Position numbers and translations under genes: made by a program
Assembly: GCA_021464415.1 (NCBI GenBank)
Contig: CM038468.1
Span: 37,994,969-38,058,968, forward strand
Direction: 5' to 3'
DNA: 64,000 nucleotides
From: Lonicera japonica
Taxonomy: Eukaryota > Streptophyta > Magnoliopsida > Dipsacales > Caprifoliaceae
The notes under the pieces: model-generated
Database searches by the model: none
Seen by the model: the letters and a program-made list of their open reading frames with translations, nothing else
Told to the model about the DNA's origin: nothing
Shown: positions 47,996 through 59,925 of the stretch, one piece after another
How the letters are laid out: each line of letters opens with the position of its first letter
Numbering within the stretch: position 1 is the first letter of the stretch

Positions 47996-49650
47996 AAAAT
48001 GTTAGAGCATAGAGTACTTTAAGAAATTGCATATTGTTCTGAAAATAAGCATAATTGTTTGGTAATGATACCACCATTAAATTTGATAAAAGCACATACA
48101 CAGCTTAAAATTTAACTCAATATTTGTAACTCTATTGAATATCACATTTCTAGTGAAATTTGGGGGAGAGAAATGGTTAAAATGTATTTACACTCTTTTT
48201 AGATTTTTATTTTTTTTGAACTATGTAACATTGCTCATTAAACACATAAAATACTATACAAAAAGTTAATTAAAAAATGCTAATTATATTGTGCTAGTCA
48301 AGTTAGTGACAAAGATGATTATAAATTGATTTTGTGCTAAATATTTTGTGTGTGCTAAGAGCATCACCATATAAACTTAGATATATCAATGTGCCCTGCA
48401 TTTTTACATGAATTATTTCTAATGTGAATCGTTATGCATGCAACAAAAATCATATTTATACGTTCAGTTAACAGTTAGGGATTGTAAATGAAAAATCATA
48501 TTTTAGCCACGTGTAACCTCCAACTTCCCCACTATTTTAGCCATGTGTAACTTCAAAATTTAGAACTATGGTAAGGTGGGTGACAAATCAATTTTAATGC
48601 CAATTTTATTACATCCTCGTCATATTTTGTCACATTTCTTTTACATAACAAGTGATATAAATTAGTAACTCTTAGACCATCTTCATTTGAAGTGGAAAGT
48701 AGTATTTTAAAAAACGTTAATTCAACATACCAATTTGTCGGAGACTGCACCGAAAAGAGAGAGGAGAAGGGAAAAATATCATAGCCGATTTTTTGAACAT
48801 CTGTCATGGATTTTATTTTCACAAACGATGCACTGTGCATCAGTTGTGAGCTACTGAATATCGGTTATGGTACTGAACGTGGCAGATGCAATGAATATCG
48901 ACTCTAGGCAAATTAAAAAAAAAAAAACCTCAGTCGATCTTGAGAATATCGGCCGTGGTCAGACGACATGCACATCGTCACTATGATAAATGCTTGTCCC
49001 ATGTTACATTTACCATTACATTCCCCATTTTTCCATTTCAGAGCCACCGCTGCATGCTAAATAAAGGAAATTTTGGACTATCTCCAAACCAATAGAGATG
49101 GTCTTAGCCTTTTTGTTCTTCAATGATTTTATTGGTGTGACAGTGCCATCTCAAAACAACCACACCTTCCTGTTTTTTTTATCACTTACATTTTTCTCCA
49201 TTTGTTTTACCCCAAAATTCTTTTCCTTGTAATATAAGATGATATGAAGGATATATCTGTTTAAACCAAATGGTTAAGTTATACATGATGTAAAATAATA
49301 AAGTTTTACATTCATAAATAATTTTTTGTTAATTTCATAATTCATCGATTTAACAATAAAGTTAGTTAATTATAATATCTCAAAATGTGTACAAAAAATT
49401 AAATTAATTGAAAATTCGTAAGTTCGTCACAATCATGTTATATATTGAATTATAAACTTTACAAAAAGTAATGAAAGATAAGTATAATGATTATATGATA
49501 CAAATATTGGATTGATTTGAAACTTTACACTCTTGATCGATAAGTACAATAAAAATAATTTATCTAACGGTGGAATTGATAAATTATGAATTTGAAAAAA
49601 AATTATGAATATGTGTAAAACTTCTTGATTTTATAGCTGTACAACTCGAA
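47996..49650. other. Spacer between the duplicated blocks, no gene
   Basis: AT-rich DNA. The minus open frame 48553-48840 (95 codons) begins with Met, but no domain or homology is recognisable and composition is ordinary; I do not call it a gene. Text at 48860-48965 has repeated ATATCGG / GAATATCG words. Confidence 0.45.
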
Positions 49651-49895
49651 TCTTTCCCTAACGATCTAATGATCCTTTTTATGGGAGGAGGAGAAGTATC
49701 TTCATTGTTCAATCACACGTCCTTGGATTCCAATTATGAAATTGAAACCAATACCCATGCTTGCCAACAGACAAGAGAAATAAAGTTTCCAAACAAAACG
49801 CTAATCATAAATAGTAAAAAAAAATCAATTTTTTACCTTTCATGAATTATGTTTTATCGTGGTCATTCTCTTTTTTTCCTTTTGGATATTTATTC
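49651..49895. repeat. Extra copy of a 250-bp sub-block of the duplication
   Basis: The segment (CTAACGATCTAAT ... TCCTTGGATTCCAATTA ... TTGGATATTTATTCTCCG) matches 45831-46090 in copy A and 50591-50820 in copy B. It lies just left of copy B, so the array has three diverged copies of this sub-block and two of the larger unit. Confidence 0.82.
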
Positions 49896-52740
49896 TCCGC
49901 AACACATGTAATTTATGTTGTAAAAAAATATGCGATAAAAATACCCAATAACTATAACACCACTCATAAATATGTCCAAACAAAACAGTATCTCCAATAG
50001 TAAATCTGCCAGGCACATGAAATAAATATTATTCATGAACAATAAAAATCACTTTTTTACTATTCATAATAATAGGATAATCCAAGGAGTCAAGAACATG
50101 TGATTGAACAGGAAGATGTTTCTCCTCCCCTATAAAAGGAGAAGTAGATTGTTAGTAAATTATACAAGGCAGGTCTAAATTCAAGAAAAATAAAATATTC
50201 TTTCTTCTTTTTAAAAATTTTCCCTTTGGTATCCAGATTTACAATATTATTTTTAAGCATTTGGTCATTCAACATTTTATTTCAGCAAATTCGACATTTA
50301 AATTCGGTAAGTTTCATAATATATACCATTTTATTTTAAATTATTTTGAGTGCTTTACTTATTACATCTCTCTCTTTTGCCTCTTGCGTCCCCTTCCCTA
50401 TTGGTATCCAAAGTTTGGGTCACAAATAGTTGGTTGATCATTCTGATCTTTTAAATTTTACTTGTTGAATTTACTGCAATACAATGAATTGAATACATTA
50501 GATTTGTAAACCTAGATACAAAATGTCGAATTTGTTTACAAGAAGAAAATTTTATTTTCTTTCCATAAATTGGATCGACTTGCCTTTTGTTACAATCTAG
50601 TACTCTTTTTTACGGGAAGAGGAGAAGTATCTTCTTTATTCAATCACGCATCCTTGGATTCTAATTATAAAATCGAAACTACAGTTTTCATACAAAACAC
50701 TATTCATGAACAATAAAGAATTACTTTTTTACTGTTCATGAATAGTGTTTTGTCCTGGTTACTGTTTTTCTCCTTTTGGATATTTTGTTCTCTGTAATTA
50801 GAATGAGTTAGCTTCTTCTTCTTCTTCTTCTTGTTTTTGTAAAATAAATGGCCTTTTATTTAATTTAAGCAGTGACTGAAAACACTTTAACTATTATACG
50901 AGTCTTGACCGTAATGTAGTATATCATAAAGATCATATTTGGCTTGATTAATTATTGGAAATGGGGTTCACATGAGCTATGGGAATTCAAATAATAATCA
51001 TTGTCATTTTCCATCAGGGTAACATATTTGCAAGTGACTATATTAGCTGCTTGGACTATATTGTCACTTGAGTATCCATGATACTTATATTTACTGATCA
51101 CAACCAAGAAATTTGTTAAATGTAATGTCTATGGGGTGGCTTTGTGTAAATATTTTGTACAATTTGTGTGTAAATACTACGTGTAAAGTAAGTTTTATAC
51201 ATAAATTATATTTTTCCCAATTTTTATTCTAGTAATCACTTTCTATACATTATATAAAATTTCAAGTGACTAATGCGATACAATACTTTTTCTTGAAATT
51301 TTATACACAATTTATTGCAATAAATCTAGTTTCATACATTCTAACGAATATGTTTACATGTATAAATATTAAAATTTAAAAGGAAGTAGGGTCACAATGT
51401 CTTAAAGTTTCTTTAAAAAAAATTATGAATGAAAATATTGATGTGATAGCATAAAATGAGTGTTCAGGAGCCAAACCCCCCCTCTTTTCCAAATAAATAA
51501 ATAAAAATAAAAGGTACCTCTCCCCCTCCCCTCCCTTACCTTTTTAAATTATATATGATATCATGTAATACATATATTATTTGAATATATAATTTAAAGA
51601 GAAAACGTTAACAATAATTAATGATACTTTAGTAGTTAATTAAAACAATAATTTATTTTTTTGCCATAATTCAAATTATGCTACAAGCACTTCTCTTTAT
51701 ATATATAAAAATAAAATTAAAATCACTAATTTAAGCTTTTTACTCCCCTAATTTCAATCACTTGCCCTTAGATTCCAATATGAATGGGTTATTCCTAATT
51801 TCAAAATATTTACACTAACCATTGAAAATGCTTGTACAAAAAAATTATATATATAAGTATATAGCTATTAAAACACAATTTTTTTTTTTGATGCACTGGA
51901 TTAGAGAATTGGATATGATTATATAATTCCATCCGGACAAGATAAAACAATTCCACCTTTTACGTAGGATTCGCTAATCCCTTTCTCGGTGGGATAAAAA
52001 GCTTTAGTGAGATAAATGATCCGCTCAAATATCAAATTCCGATAAATACCAAACGTGAGATAGCATAAAGTTATTTCATCCTACTCCCTTATCATATACG
52101 TTAAACGTAGATGTTATTAAATTAAGGATATATTTACACTAACCACCGAAAATGTTCGAATAAAATATTCGTAGGAGAAAGCTATTTAACAACTCATCAA
52201 CAGGCGGCGATTAATACAAAGTCACTTAAATGGCCTTTCATTGTGGTTTAGTCACGTAGAAAGGTCAGCCTCATTTAATTGGTCGCAATCTACACCTAGA
52301 ATCCAATAAAGCTTACTCCATCATTTTGGTGTATTGGCCATTAGTTTTCAACAACAATGCATATTAAATACCTCTATTTATATTCTGAAAATAGTTATCT
52401 TGACTTCAAATAATATGAAAATACTTTTTTTACAATGGTAATTAAGTATGATTTGAACTCTTCGAAGAAGAGTTCATAAACAGTCAAGTTTTCGAAAAAT
52501 AGCTCAAGAATAGTCATGAAGTAAGCTCTAGTAACCAGACGTGAAACAAGCTCTGGTATATGCAGGTATGGAGAATCTAGAACGACAAAAGCAAAAGCAA
52601 GTCTTTGAACATGATCTTGAGTGAGGCTGTGAAACAAACTCAAACCCCATTAAGGGAAGTTTCAAAAAATCTCTTTAAGGGGTGGTTCGATTGGGTAGGG
52701 CTAACCTCATTTGTGTAACTCATAATGATTTCTTAACTAA
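49896..52740. repeat. Copy B of the 2.8-kb diverged direct duplication
   Basis: Co-linear with 45165-47995 (see landmarks there). Where copy A has a Tourist-like MITE, copy B has about 200 bp of unrelated sequence (about 51893-52105, starting GATGCACTGGATTAGAG and ending near TACGTTAAACG), after which the copies rejoin at AGATGTTATTAAATTAA. A TTC/CTT run at 50815-50832 is unique to B. Short open frames on the minus strand are not conserved between copies. Confidence 0.87.
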
Positions 52741-54534
52741 AAAAATAAATATATATATATATATATATGCTTCATCTAATAAAAATAATATGCTTTCAAA
52801 TATATATCAAACGTATACAACGTTAACAAAAATAAGATACAAATGAAAACATGATCTTACATGTTTAATTTGACATATTTATTGATATTAAACACTAATT
52901 TGTCATACCCTCAAAATATAAATTTTCGTAGAGATCACTCCCATTAAATTTTATAAAAAGAAAAATCATTCACTTTACAAAAAAAAAGAAAAAGAAAAAG
53001 GAGGAGGAGAATGAATTATTGTGTTAATTATCACCGTTTTCCTTTTTAATAATAGCCGAAAATGTGTGTTCATCCATGTGGTGTGTTTAGGCCATTACTT
53101 TATTCCTAGTAATAAACAAAGTAGAATGAATTATTGTGTTAATTATGAGATTTTAGGTCGATCTCATTTTGGTTAGATTTTGCAGCAATATTTTAAGGTC
53201 GATAATGCATCATGTGATAGAGAATATAGATTGGGGAAAGGTTCAAGTTACACCAGTTTAAGATTAAGAAGTTTACACTAATTCATAATTTTTTCTCTGC
53301 TTCATTATTTATTAATTCCATTGTTAGATAAGCTATTTTTATTGTATTGATCAAGTATGCAAATTTTAAATTCAATATGATATTTGTACTGCATATTGTT
53401 AGAGTAAAGTACTCCATTGAAAAATTATAATATATGTTCCTAATGTTGTACATTACTTTGATAATAAATATATGACTTTGCCGCTTTGGCAATATTCTAC
53501 CCAAAATTGATTAAATAAATCGTATGCATATATACTCAAATTATTGTGCAGTATGCTACATGTTAATTTTCCACATTATTTATGTTAGGATCTAGCAATA
53601 ACTTCAACACCACAATTAACCATTACATGTATATGATACAACATGCACATGCACAATATAACGCTATCAAAGAGAGGCACCAAAAATTATGTAGTATCGG
53701 CAAATTATCCCTAATCCATGGAAAGCCTGATTTTATATTGAGATAAAAACTGTACAATATGATTAATAAAAGATATACATTATCTGCATATCTTACCCTT
53801 AACCCAGTGCACCCAATCTCACTTTAGGAAATCAAAATTTATACAATAAACTCTTTTACCAAATAACTAGAATTCTCTTTCTCCCTTGGTTCTCGGCATG
53901 AGGCAAAAAAAAAATCTTCCATGTGCTCTTCTCTACTTATACACCAAAATTCACCTTTTTTAAAATTGGTAAAATGGTGTAAATGGAATGAGCACAACTA
54001 ACACTTTTCTTATCTGCAAAAGATTGATTAGTAAAGGAAACTCTTGATGTACAAAAAATTTCATAACTAAGAAATTTTCTATTTTTCTTTTCTTTCCTTT
54101 TATTTTTTTCCTTCTTCTAGCAATATTCCAACAATATATAGATTTGTGAAACTAAATAGGCACATTTGATATTTATTAAAAATGATTTTTATTGTAATTT
54201 CTTAAGCATGAATGATAATTGCATAATGTTATAGTCGTAGTAAAACTCCTTCTCTCTTTATATATAATATATTATTATATAAGCCGCACCTCAAAGTGCT
54301 AATTTAAAATGACAATTAAAATGACATTGGTGAAAGAGCTCTTCAAACATACTTTTTAATATTTTATTAATGAAACTTTTGCTAATTTAAAATGACATTG
54401 TTGAAAGAAACGTGTATGTACATTAATTAAGAAATTAAAAATTAAAATAATAATATATTTGAAGAGACTCTTCGAACTCATTGAAAACATTCTTTAAGAT
54501 GGTTATTCAAAGTGTTACATATGTCAACAAAATT
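52741..54534. other. AT-rich intergenic region
   Basis: A TA microsatellite follows the duplication (about 52750-52768). No gene recognised; the minus frame at 53283-53504 is AT-driven. Confidence 0.5.
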
Positions 54535-54660
54535 ATTTTGATAGTCATTTTTAAAGAGGCACATAGGTTATTCCTCCTTATTATATATCACTAATTTATT
54601 TTGATAGTCATTTTTAAAGAGGCACATAGGTTATTCCTCCTTATTATATATCACTAATTC
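54535..54660. repeat. Perfect 63-bp tandem duplication
   Basis: Two head-to-tail copies of the 63-bp unit containing TTTTGATAGTCATTTTTAAA and ACATAGGTTATTCCTCCTTA are essentially identical (matching words at 54538 and 54601), so the event is recent. No function seen. Confidence 0.93.
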
Positions 54661-55099
54661 TTTAAGATGACTCTTCAAAGTGTCATATGTGGCTCTTCAA
54701 AGTGCTCACTCCTCCTTTTTGTCGATTGATGATTTAGTCGCCGCAATCGGTGTAAATTAGTGATATATTAAATAACCCTACTAACCAAATCTGTCGATTA
54801 CGCTACTAAAGCAAACAACATTTTTAAATTTTTTTCCCCCATTTTAAATTAGATCTAACAATGTATAAAAAAAATAACGCATACACACATCACATGCACC
54901 TCCGCATCTAATATATAAAAAACAATGTTACGTTTAGAAATAATATCATTTTGTATCAAAAAAAGGTAGATGCGTGCGCAAATGTGTGAATTTATCCATC
55001 CAAATGATGTAAAGTGTGTGATAAAACTTATTGTAAATCTACTTATTTTTTTGGTTAACTACCTTTCAATTTAACCTGGCTAAAACACACTAATCAGAT

Positions 55100-55450
55100 T
55101 TAAATGATGCGACCAAATTCACGTGACAGCACGTGCCATCTGTCTTACAGCAAACATTGTATTGTCAACCCGAAAAGACGGAAATGCCCTCCATTTCCAC
55201 CGTCCATGCCATTTGTACAAACGTAATTCTACCAATTTACGCGGAATCCGATCTGGCTTGCTGACTAGGATAACCAATTTATTCTCCCTCTCTCTCCATT
55301 GCATTTTGCAAAACCCTAAAAAAAATTCAACCACGCGGTGCCGATAGATGGAGTTGTCCGCGTAAATTTTACGTCCGGGGAAGAGAGGCAGCCAACGACG
55401 GCGAGTGGTGGTCGTAACACTCTTCTTATAGCTATCAAAGATGTGCAATA
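55100..55450 (+). promoter_or_regulatory. Orphan promoter / 5'-UTR-like fragment
   Basis: Two CACGTG G-boxes lie within 16 bases (about 55122 and 55132). They are followed by a TC-rich stretch (55279-55300), a telo-box-like AAACCCTAAAA (about 55312) and an ATG at 55348 whose frame ends after five codons. The next frame stays open for about 30 codons (GVVRVNFTSGEERQPTTASG) and then stops. It resembles the start of a plant gene whose body is missing. On the minus strand a 109-codon frame covers the same DNA and is probably its shadow. No gene is called. Confidence 0.45.
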
Positions 55451-55528
55451 ATGTTCAATTAAGACGATTCAAGGTTTCAATAATTGGATTTTTTCTCGAC
55501 CAAGTAGGAAGGTTAGGAACACTAACGC

Positions 55529-55830
55529 TCCGTTTGATGACTAGATAAAAAATAATAGAAAAAAAGAATATATTTTTGTGAGAAGTTTAAACATAAATTG
55601 AAATATGTAGTCAGCTATTCTTTTATTTTTATTTTTCGGCTTTTTTCATAAAGAAATTTTTCATGTTTTTCTTTTTCATAAGAAAGATAAAAATGAAAGA
55701 CATCGTACTACATTATTCATCTTATTTTCTACTTACTGACACAAATTAATTAATTTTATTATCATAGAACCCTAAACTTAGAAAATTAAATTATTATTTT
55801 TCTATTATTTTTTATCTTGTTATTGAACTG
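55529..55830. mobile_element. Probable degenerate Tourist-like MITE
   Basis: The left end CGCTCCGTTTGATGACTAGATAAAAAATAATAG is matched, inverted and diverged, by CTATTATTTTTTATCTTGTTATTGAAC at the right. The GGCTCCGTTTG-type terminus relates it to 19443 and 46963. The right terminus is too diverged to score a TSD. Confidence 0.6.
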
Positions 55831-56340
55831 TTGAAACTAGGAGTATTTTCGATTTCGGTCGGGTAGAGATTGTGATAACTCAAACCCTCCCCAAATTTTA
55901 AAATTCGATTTCGGTTTCCATTTTTATATCTATAAAATCAAAATCCTCTCCAAATTATTCAGGTTCGGTCTCATTCGATTTTTATAAAAACAAAAAACAT
56001 CCGCACAAATTTAACAAAGGTAAAGATAATTTTTCACACGACTTCCACATAAATTTAACAAAAGTGACGCAGCGTGAAACAACGAGGAGAGAGAAAATTT
56101 GATCTATCCTAGTCGGCAAAGACACATTGGATTCGATAGGAATTCTAAGCAATAAATTTAACCCGCGTGTCTGTCGGTACTGTATTATTTGCCAAGGCCC
56201 CCATTGTAATTACCAAAATAATCCGAGGGTAGTTTCGTCCAAAAAAAAAATCAGTTGTATCATTCTCTGGCATTTGTTTCGTTATTGAACTCTCTTCTTC
56301 CTCACCGCTATGCCCTAAATCTCTCTCTCTCTACTTTCTC
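55831..56340. other. Intergenic, upstream of the NXPE-like gene
   Basis: Contains ATTCGATTTCGG / AAATCGAA-type words (55850-56000) like the subterminal part of a hAT MITE, without clear ends. The distal promoter of the gene at 57045 probably lies here. Confidence 0.4.
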
Positions 56341-57044
56341 TCACTACAATAGTCTAGCGTATATACATACACTTTCTCTCTCTATATAGACAGTGTTTTA
56401 GAGAGAGAAAAGAGTGTTTTAGCTCCATTGATAAAGCATTGGCCACTTTCGGATTCTTTGTTTATAGCTCCATTTAAGGATACATTGAAAGCCACAAAAC
56501 AGTAAGTTAATTTACACTAAACCTTTTGTTTTATTTTCTCGAGAAAAAATAAAACAACATAAATAGTATTTTCTCGAGAAAATTTATCTCGTTTTAGCAT
56601 TCCTAATGTGAGCTTGTGTGACACTTTTTTGTATTTTTTGGAACACATTAAATGTATTTTTAACAAATTTAGGAGTAACAGAGGATTTGATTGAAGTGCG
56701 AATAAGTAAATTTTCTTTTGTTTTATATTTTTTCGAGAAAATTTAATTAATGTAAGCACTTCAAACAAATATTCTAGCACTTTCCGTAACATTTTTTTGT
56801 ATTTTTGGAAGATATTAAATGTGTTTATAATAAATTTTGGAGTACTGGACTATTTGATCGGGCGCGAATAGGTAAATTTTCATTGTTTTATTTTCTCGAG
56901 AAAATTTGAGTCACAATAGAAAAAAACTTCTCGGAATGCGTTTGTCAGCAATTTTCTCGGGAATTCTTTATTTGTTAACTGTTTTCTATGCTAATTAGTA
57001 AGTGTTTTTTTCCATGTTTTCTTGTTTCAGGTTAATTCTCTCAG
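56341..57044 (+). promoter_or_regulatory. Core promoter, 5' UTR and leader intron of the NXPE-like gene
   Basis: A CT-rich patch (56320-56345) and a TATA-like CTATATAGA (about 56382-56390) are followed by a GA-rich leader. A strong donor (AACA|GTAAGTT, GT at 56502) and acceptor (TTGTTTCAG, AG at 57029-57030) define a 529-bp intron in the 5' UTR that ends 14 bases before the ATG. The intron contains the word TTTTCTCGAGAAAA or close variants several times (56536, 56572, 56733, 56893), a palindrome that may be a chance repeat or a regulatory motif. Confidence 0.7.
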
Positions 57045-58963
57045 ATGCCAGAAAAATCTGCTAATTTTGCGGGAAAATATTCATGGATGTTCCGTCAAAA
57101 TCCGATGATTCAACGGTGGTTTAAGGTACTGACACTCGCCGTCTTTTTAGGAGTATTGGTTGTTTGGAAAATAGATGATTGGAATGTTAGTAGTTTTCAC
57201 AAGGATTTTATCCCTATCAAGCTCAACAATAGTACACACAGTGATGAGAATTTGAGCCCTTACATTGTTTCTCTTCAATTCAATTCCACTTTCCACAATA
57301 TTCCTCGCCAAAATTTGACACAAAATCAGTTCAATTCACCGATGCAAACCGAAATTTGACACAAAATCAGTTCAATTTCACCGGTGCAAACCAAAATTTG
57401 ACACAAAATCAGTTTGAATTCACCGATGCAAACCGAAAATCGACACAAAATCAGTTCGATATCACCAATACAAGCCCTAATTTGGCTCACGGTGACCAGA
57501 ATTTGACAAATTCTCAAACTCTGGCGACATTTGAGTGGATTTCAGTTGAATTAGGGGAGAATTATTCGTCGAAATTACTAACCGGTTGGTTAGCTCCAGG
57601 CGGTGAGCGGTGTAGTGATTCTAAGGCAGTGGATATTAGAATCCAAAGCCTTGATGGTATTGCAGAAATTGAGTTAAAAACTGGTGAAATCCATGAATTT
57701 GTTTTCCAAGCATTGGATGAATTAGGAAACCCTAATTGTAGAGGTGGTGATTACTTTGAAACCGATTTATCCGGCGATTCATGGAAGTCTCGGCCGCCAA
57801 TCGTTGACTTGGGTAATGGTACCTACAAATTTGCCCTCCAAGTCCACCCCGATTTTCCAGGAAAATATAACCTCACTGTGATTCTGCTGTTTCGACGCTA
57901 CGAGGGACTGAAATTTTCCCCCGAGAGATTCGCTTTTGATAAAGTGGTTCGTACGATTTCAATCAAATTTGTCAAGTCTTCAATTCAGTTACCAGAAATA
58001 GCACAATGCCAGAAATCTGATTTTGATAGAAATGTTTGGTCTGGTAGATGGACTCGACACACGAAGAACGATAAATGTGTAATTAGCGATGATGGTCGAT
58101 ATAGATGTATAAAGCCAAGCTTTCAATGTCCATATCCATGGTGTAATGGTTCTTTGGGGTTACTAGAGAGTAATGGTTGGACCTATTCGACTCATTGTTC
58201 GTTCAAGTTATTTTCCCGGGAAAATGCGTGGGAATGTTTGAACAATCGCTGGATTTTCTTTTGGGGAGATTCGAATCACTGTGACACAATTCGAAACATG
58301 TTTAATTTCATCTTAGATTTGCCCGAAATCAAGGTTGTGCCGAGGCTTTTTGATATGAACATTACAAACCCTAGAAACAAAAGTCAAATGTTTCGGATCA
58401 CTAGCATCTTCAATGGTAATTCAAACAGTACTGGCAATTACCAGGGTTTGAGTTCTTTGAGAAATGAAGGGTATAGACAAGTGTTGAGAGATTATTTTTC
58501 ACAAGATACTGTTCCAGATACTGTGATTATGAACTCGGGTTTGCATGATGGGGTGTTTTGGGCTAATGTTAGGAGGTTCACGAAGGGGGCAGAGGAGGCG
58601 GCGAAGTTTTGGGCAGAGGTGGTGGAGGGGGTGAGGCAGAGAGGGGTGGTGCCACCAGATATTATATATAGGTCCACGGTGGCCACCGGTGGCTATGCCC
58701 GTAGATTAGCATTCAATCCCCACAAAATGGAGGCTTTTAATGGGGTCTTTTTGGACAAGTTGAGGCAATTCGGGGTGGTTAATCGAGTGATCGATCACTT
58801 CGATATGACTTATCCGTGGCACTACGATAACAGGTGCAATGATGGGGTTCACTACGGCCGTGCTCCGGCGAAGATGCGGTGGAGGGATGGTGGGATTGGG
58901 CACCAGTACTTTGTGGACCTGATGTTGGGTCATGTGTTGCTGAATGCCCTATGTGCAAGATAG
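57045..58963 (+). pseudogene. NXPE-like / PC-esterase (SGNH) type II membrane protein, frameshifted
   Basis: Part 1 reads from ATG 57045 to TGA 57357-57359; part 2 is in another frame, about 57337 to TAG 58961-58963. Ignoring the break, the product is about 639 residues: a cytosolic tail, a membrane anchor at residues 26-41 (LTLAVFLGVLVVW), a repeat region with N-glycosylation sequons (90-160), a filamin-like Ig fold around residues 190-290 (DLGNGTYKF, GKYNLTV), and a C-terminal esterase domain with GDS (Ser410) and a Asp600/His603 dyad in DGVHYG. Known relatives act in the Golgi or on the cell surface; a glycan O-acyl transfer role is inference. The single-T deletion near 57335 separates the anchor from the enzyme. 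It is either a real null allele or a base-call error; the rest is well preserved, which favours a recent event or an error. Confidence 0.85.
57312..57478 (+). repeat. 42-bp coding minisatellite encoding N-glycosylation sequons
   Basis: Units start at 57312, 57353, 57395 and 57437, and a diverged fifth starts at 57479. Each encodes about 14 residues of the type NLTQNQFNFTGANQ with up to two NxT sequons. Units 2-4 are exactly 42 bp. The first is 41 bp because it has AATTC where the second has AATTTC; this shifts the frame to TGA at 57357. Confidence 0.93.
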
Positions 58964-59925
58964 CTTAATGTGGAGGGTTTTGCTAACCTGTTAAGGTTAG
59001 GGGTGGGAACATGTTTGGATGGTGAGAAAAGGCATGAAAATATTTTCCTCGTTCTGGGTTTGATGTAGATTGAAAACTGGGATGATAAGATTTTTGATAG
59101 AAAGAGAGGTGGTGGTTCCAGAGGCATAGTTAATAGCTGGTGGAGTCTATATGTGTAAATCATAAATTCTTGATAATATTTCTGTGTACTATGATTTTTT
59201 ATTCTTATTTTTTCTTTTGTTATACCAATATTGCCACATGTGGTTGGAATCAGTAACACTATGTTGCCAAATTTATTCAGAAAATTATTTATTAAATGAT
59301 GACCACATTAAAAGGTTATTTTTAAGAAATATGGATCCTCAAATGTTTGGTATTTGTACATATATAATTGAATTGGGATGATGACTTGGTCAGTCTCCGA
59401 TTTCTCAAATCTAAATGGGCGTCTTTAGCAAATATTGACTCGCTCGCTTAATTTGGAGGTTCTTTTTTACTCTCATAAATCTCTACTTTGAGATTGTCAT
59501 TTTAAATTGACAAATTATATATTTGTATTTAATGGTAATTTCATATATATATTTCAGGTGCCTTATTTAATATTTTAAAAATTAACTTAAGCATTTAGGT
59601 TTTATGTTAGTTCATTTTTGAAGCAATGGTAACCATGTTTGGTGAATTTTTGGATCTATTAAAAGTCATCACTTTAGATGATTGAAAGATTATGTCTAAA
59701 CTACCAACTGGAAGAGTAAGATAGACATACTTCATGCGTAAAGGAACAATTTGGAAAATAAATACCAAACAGTTGAATTCAACGTTTAGTTTTACATATT
59801 TTTATTTTTTTTATATAAAAATATAAATTCATTAAATAAGTTTTTCTCATACAATATAATATTTATACATACTATAAATTATAGCAATCACCACAATAAG
59901 AGTGAATACATCATATCATAATGGA
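58964..59925. other. 3' UTR and downstream intergenic DNA
   Basis: The 3' UTR probably extends to about 59180, where AATAATATTT-type polyadenylation sequence occurs (59171-59182). The remainder is AT-rich with no gene. Confidence 0.5.

Noticed and set aside
48553..48840. 95-codon minus frame in the spacer between duplicated blocks
   Set aside because: No domain, no splice context and no neighbouring conserved sequence.
45165..52740. LTR pair of a retrotransposon (copies A and B as LTRs)
   Set aside because: The intervening 1.9 kb holds no primer-binding site, polypurine tract or polyprotein, and the copies lack clear TG...CA ends and a TSD.
55119..55448. 109-codon minus frame
   Set aside because: It overlaps a promoter/5'-UTR-like block on the plus strand and has basic, low-similarity composition; a shadow frame is more likely.
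57312..57360. Programmed ribosomal frameshift in the NXPE-like gene
   Set aside because: No slippery heptamer or downstream pseudoknot is apparent, and direct comparison of repeat units shows a plain 1-base deletion.
57326..57517. Minus frame with regular ILCQI...CIGE repeats
   Set aside because: It is the antisense of the 42-bp coding minisatellite.
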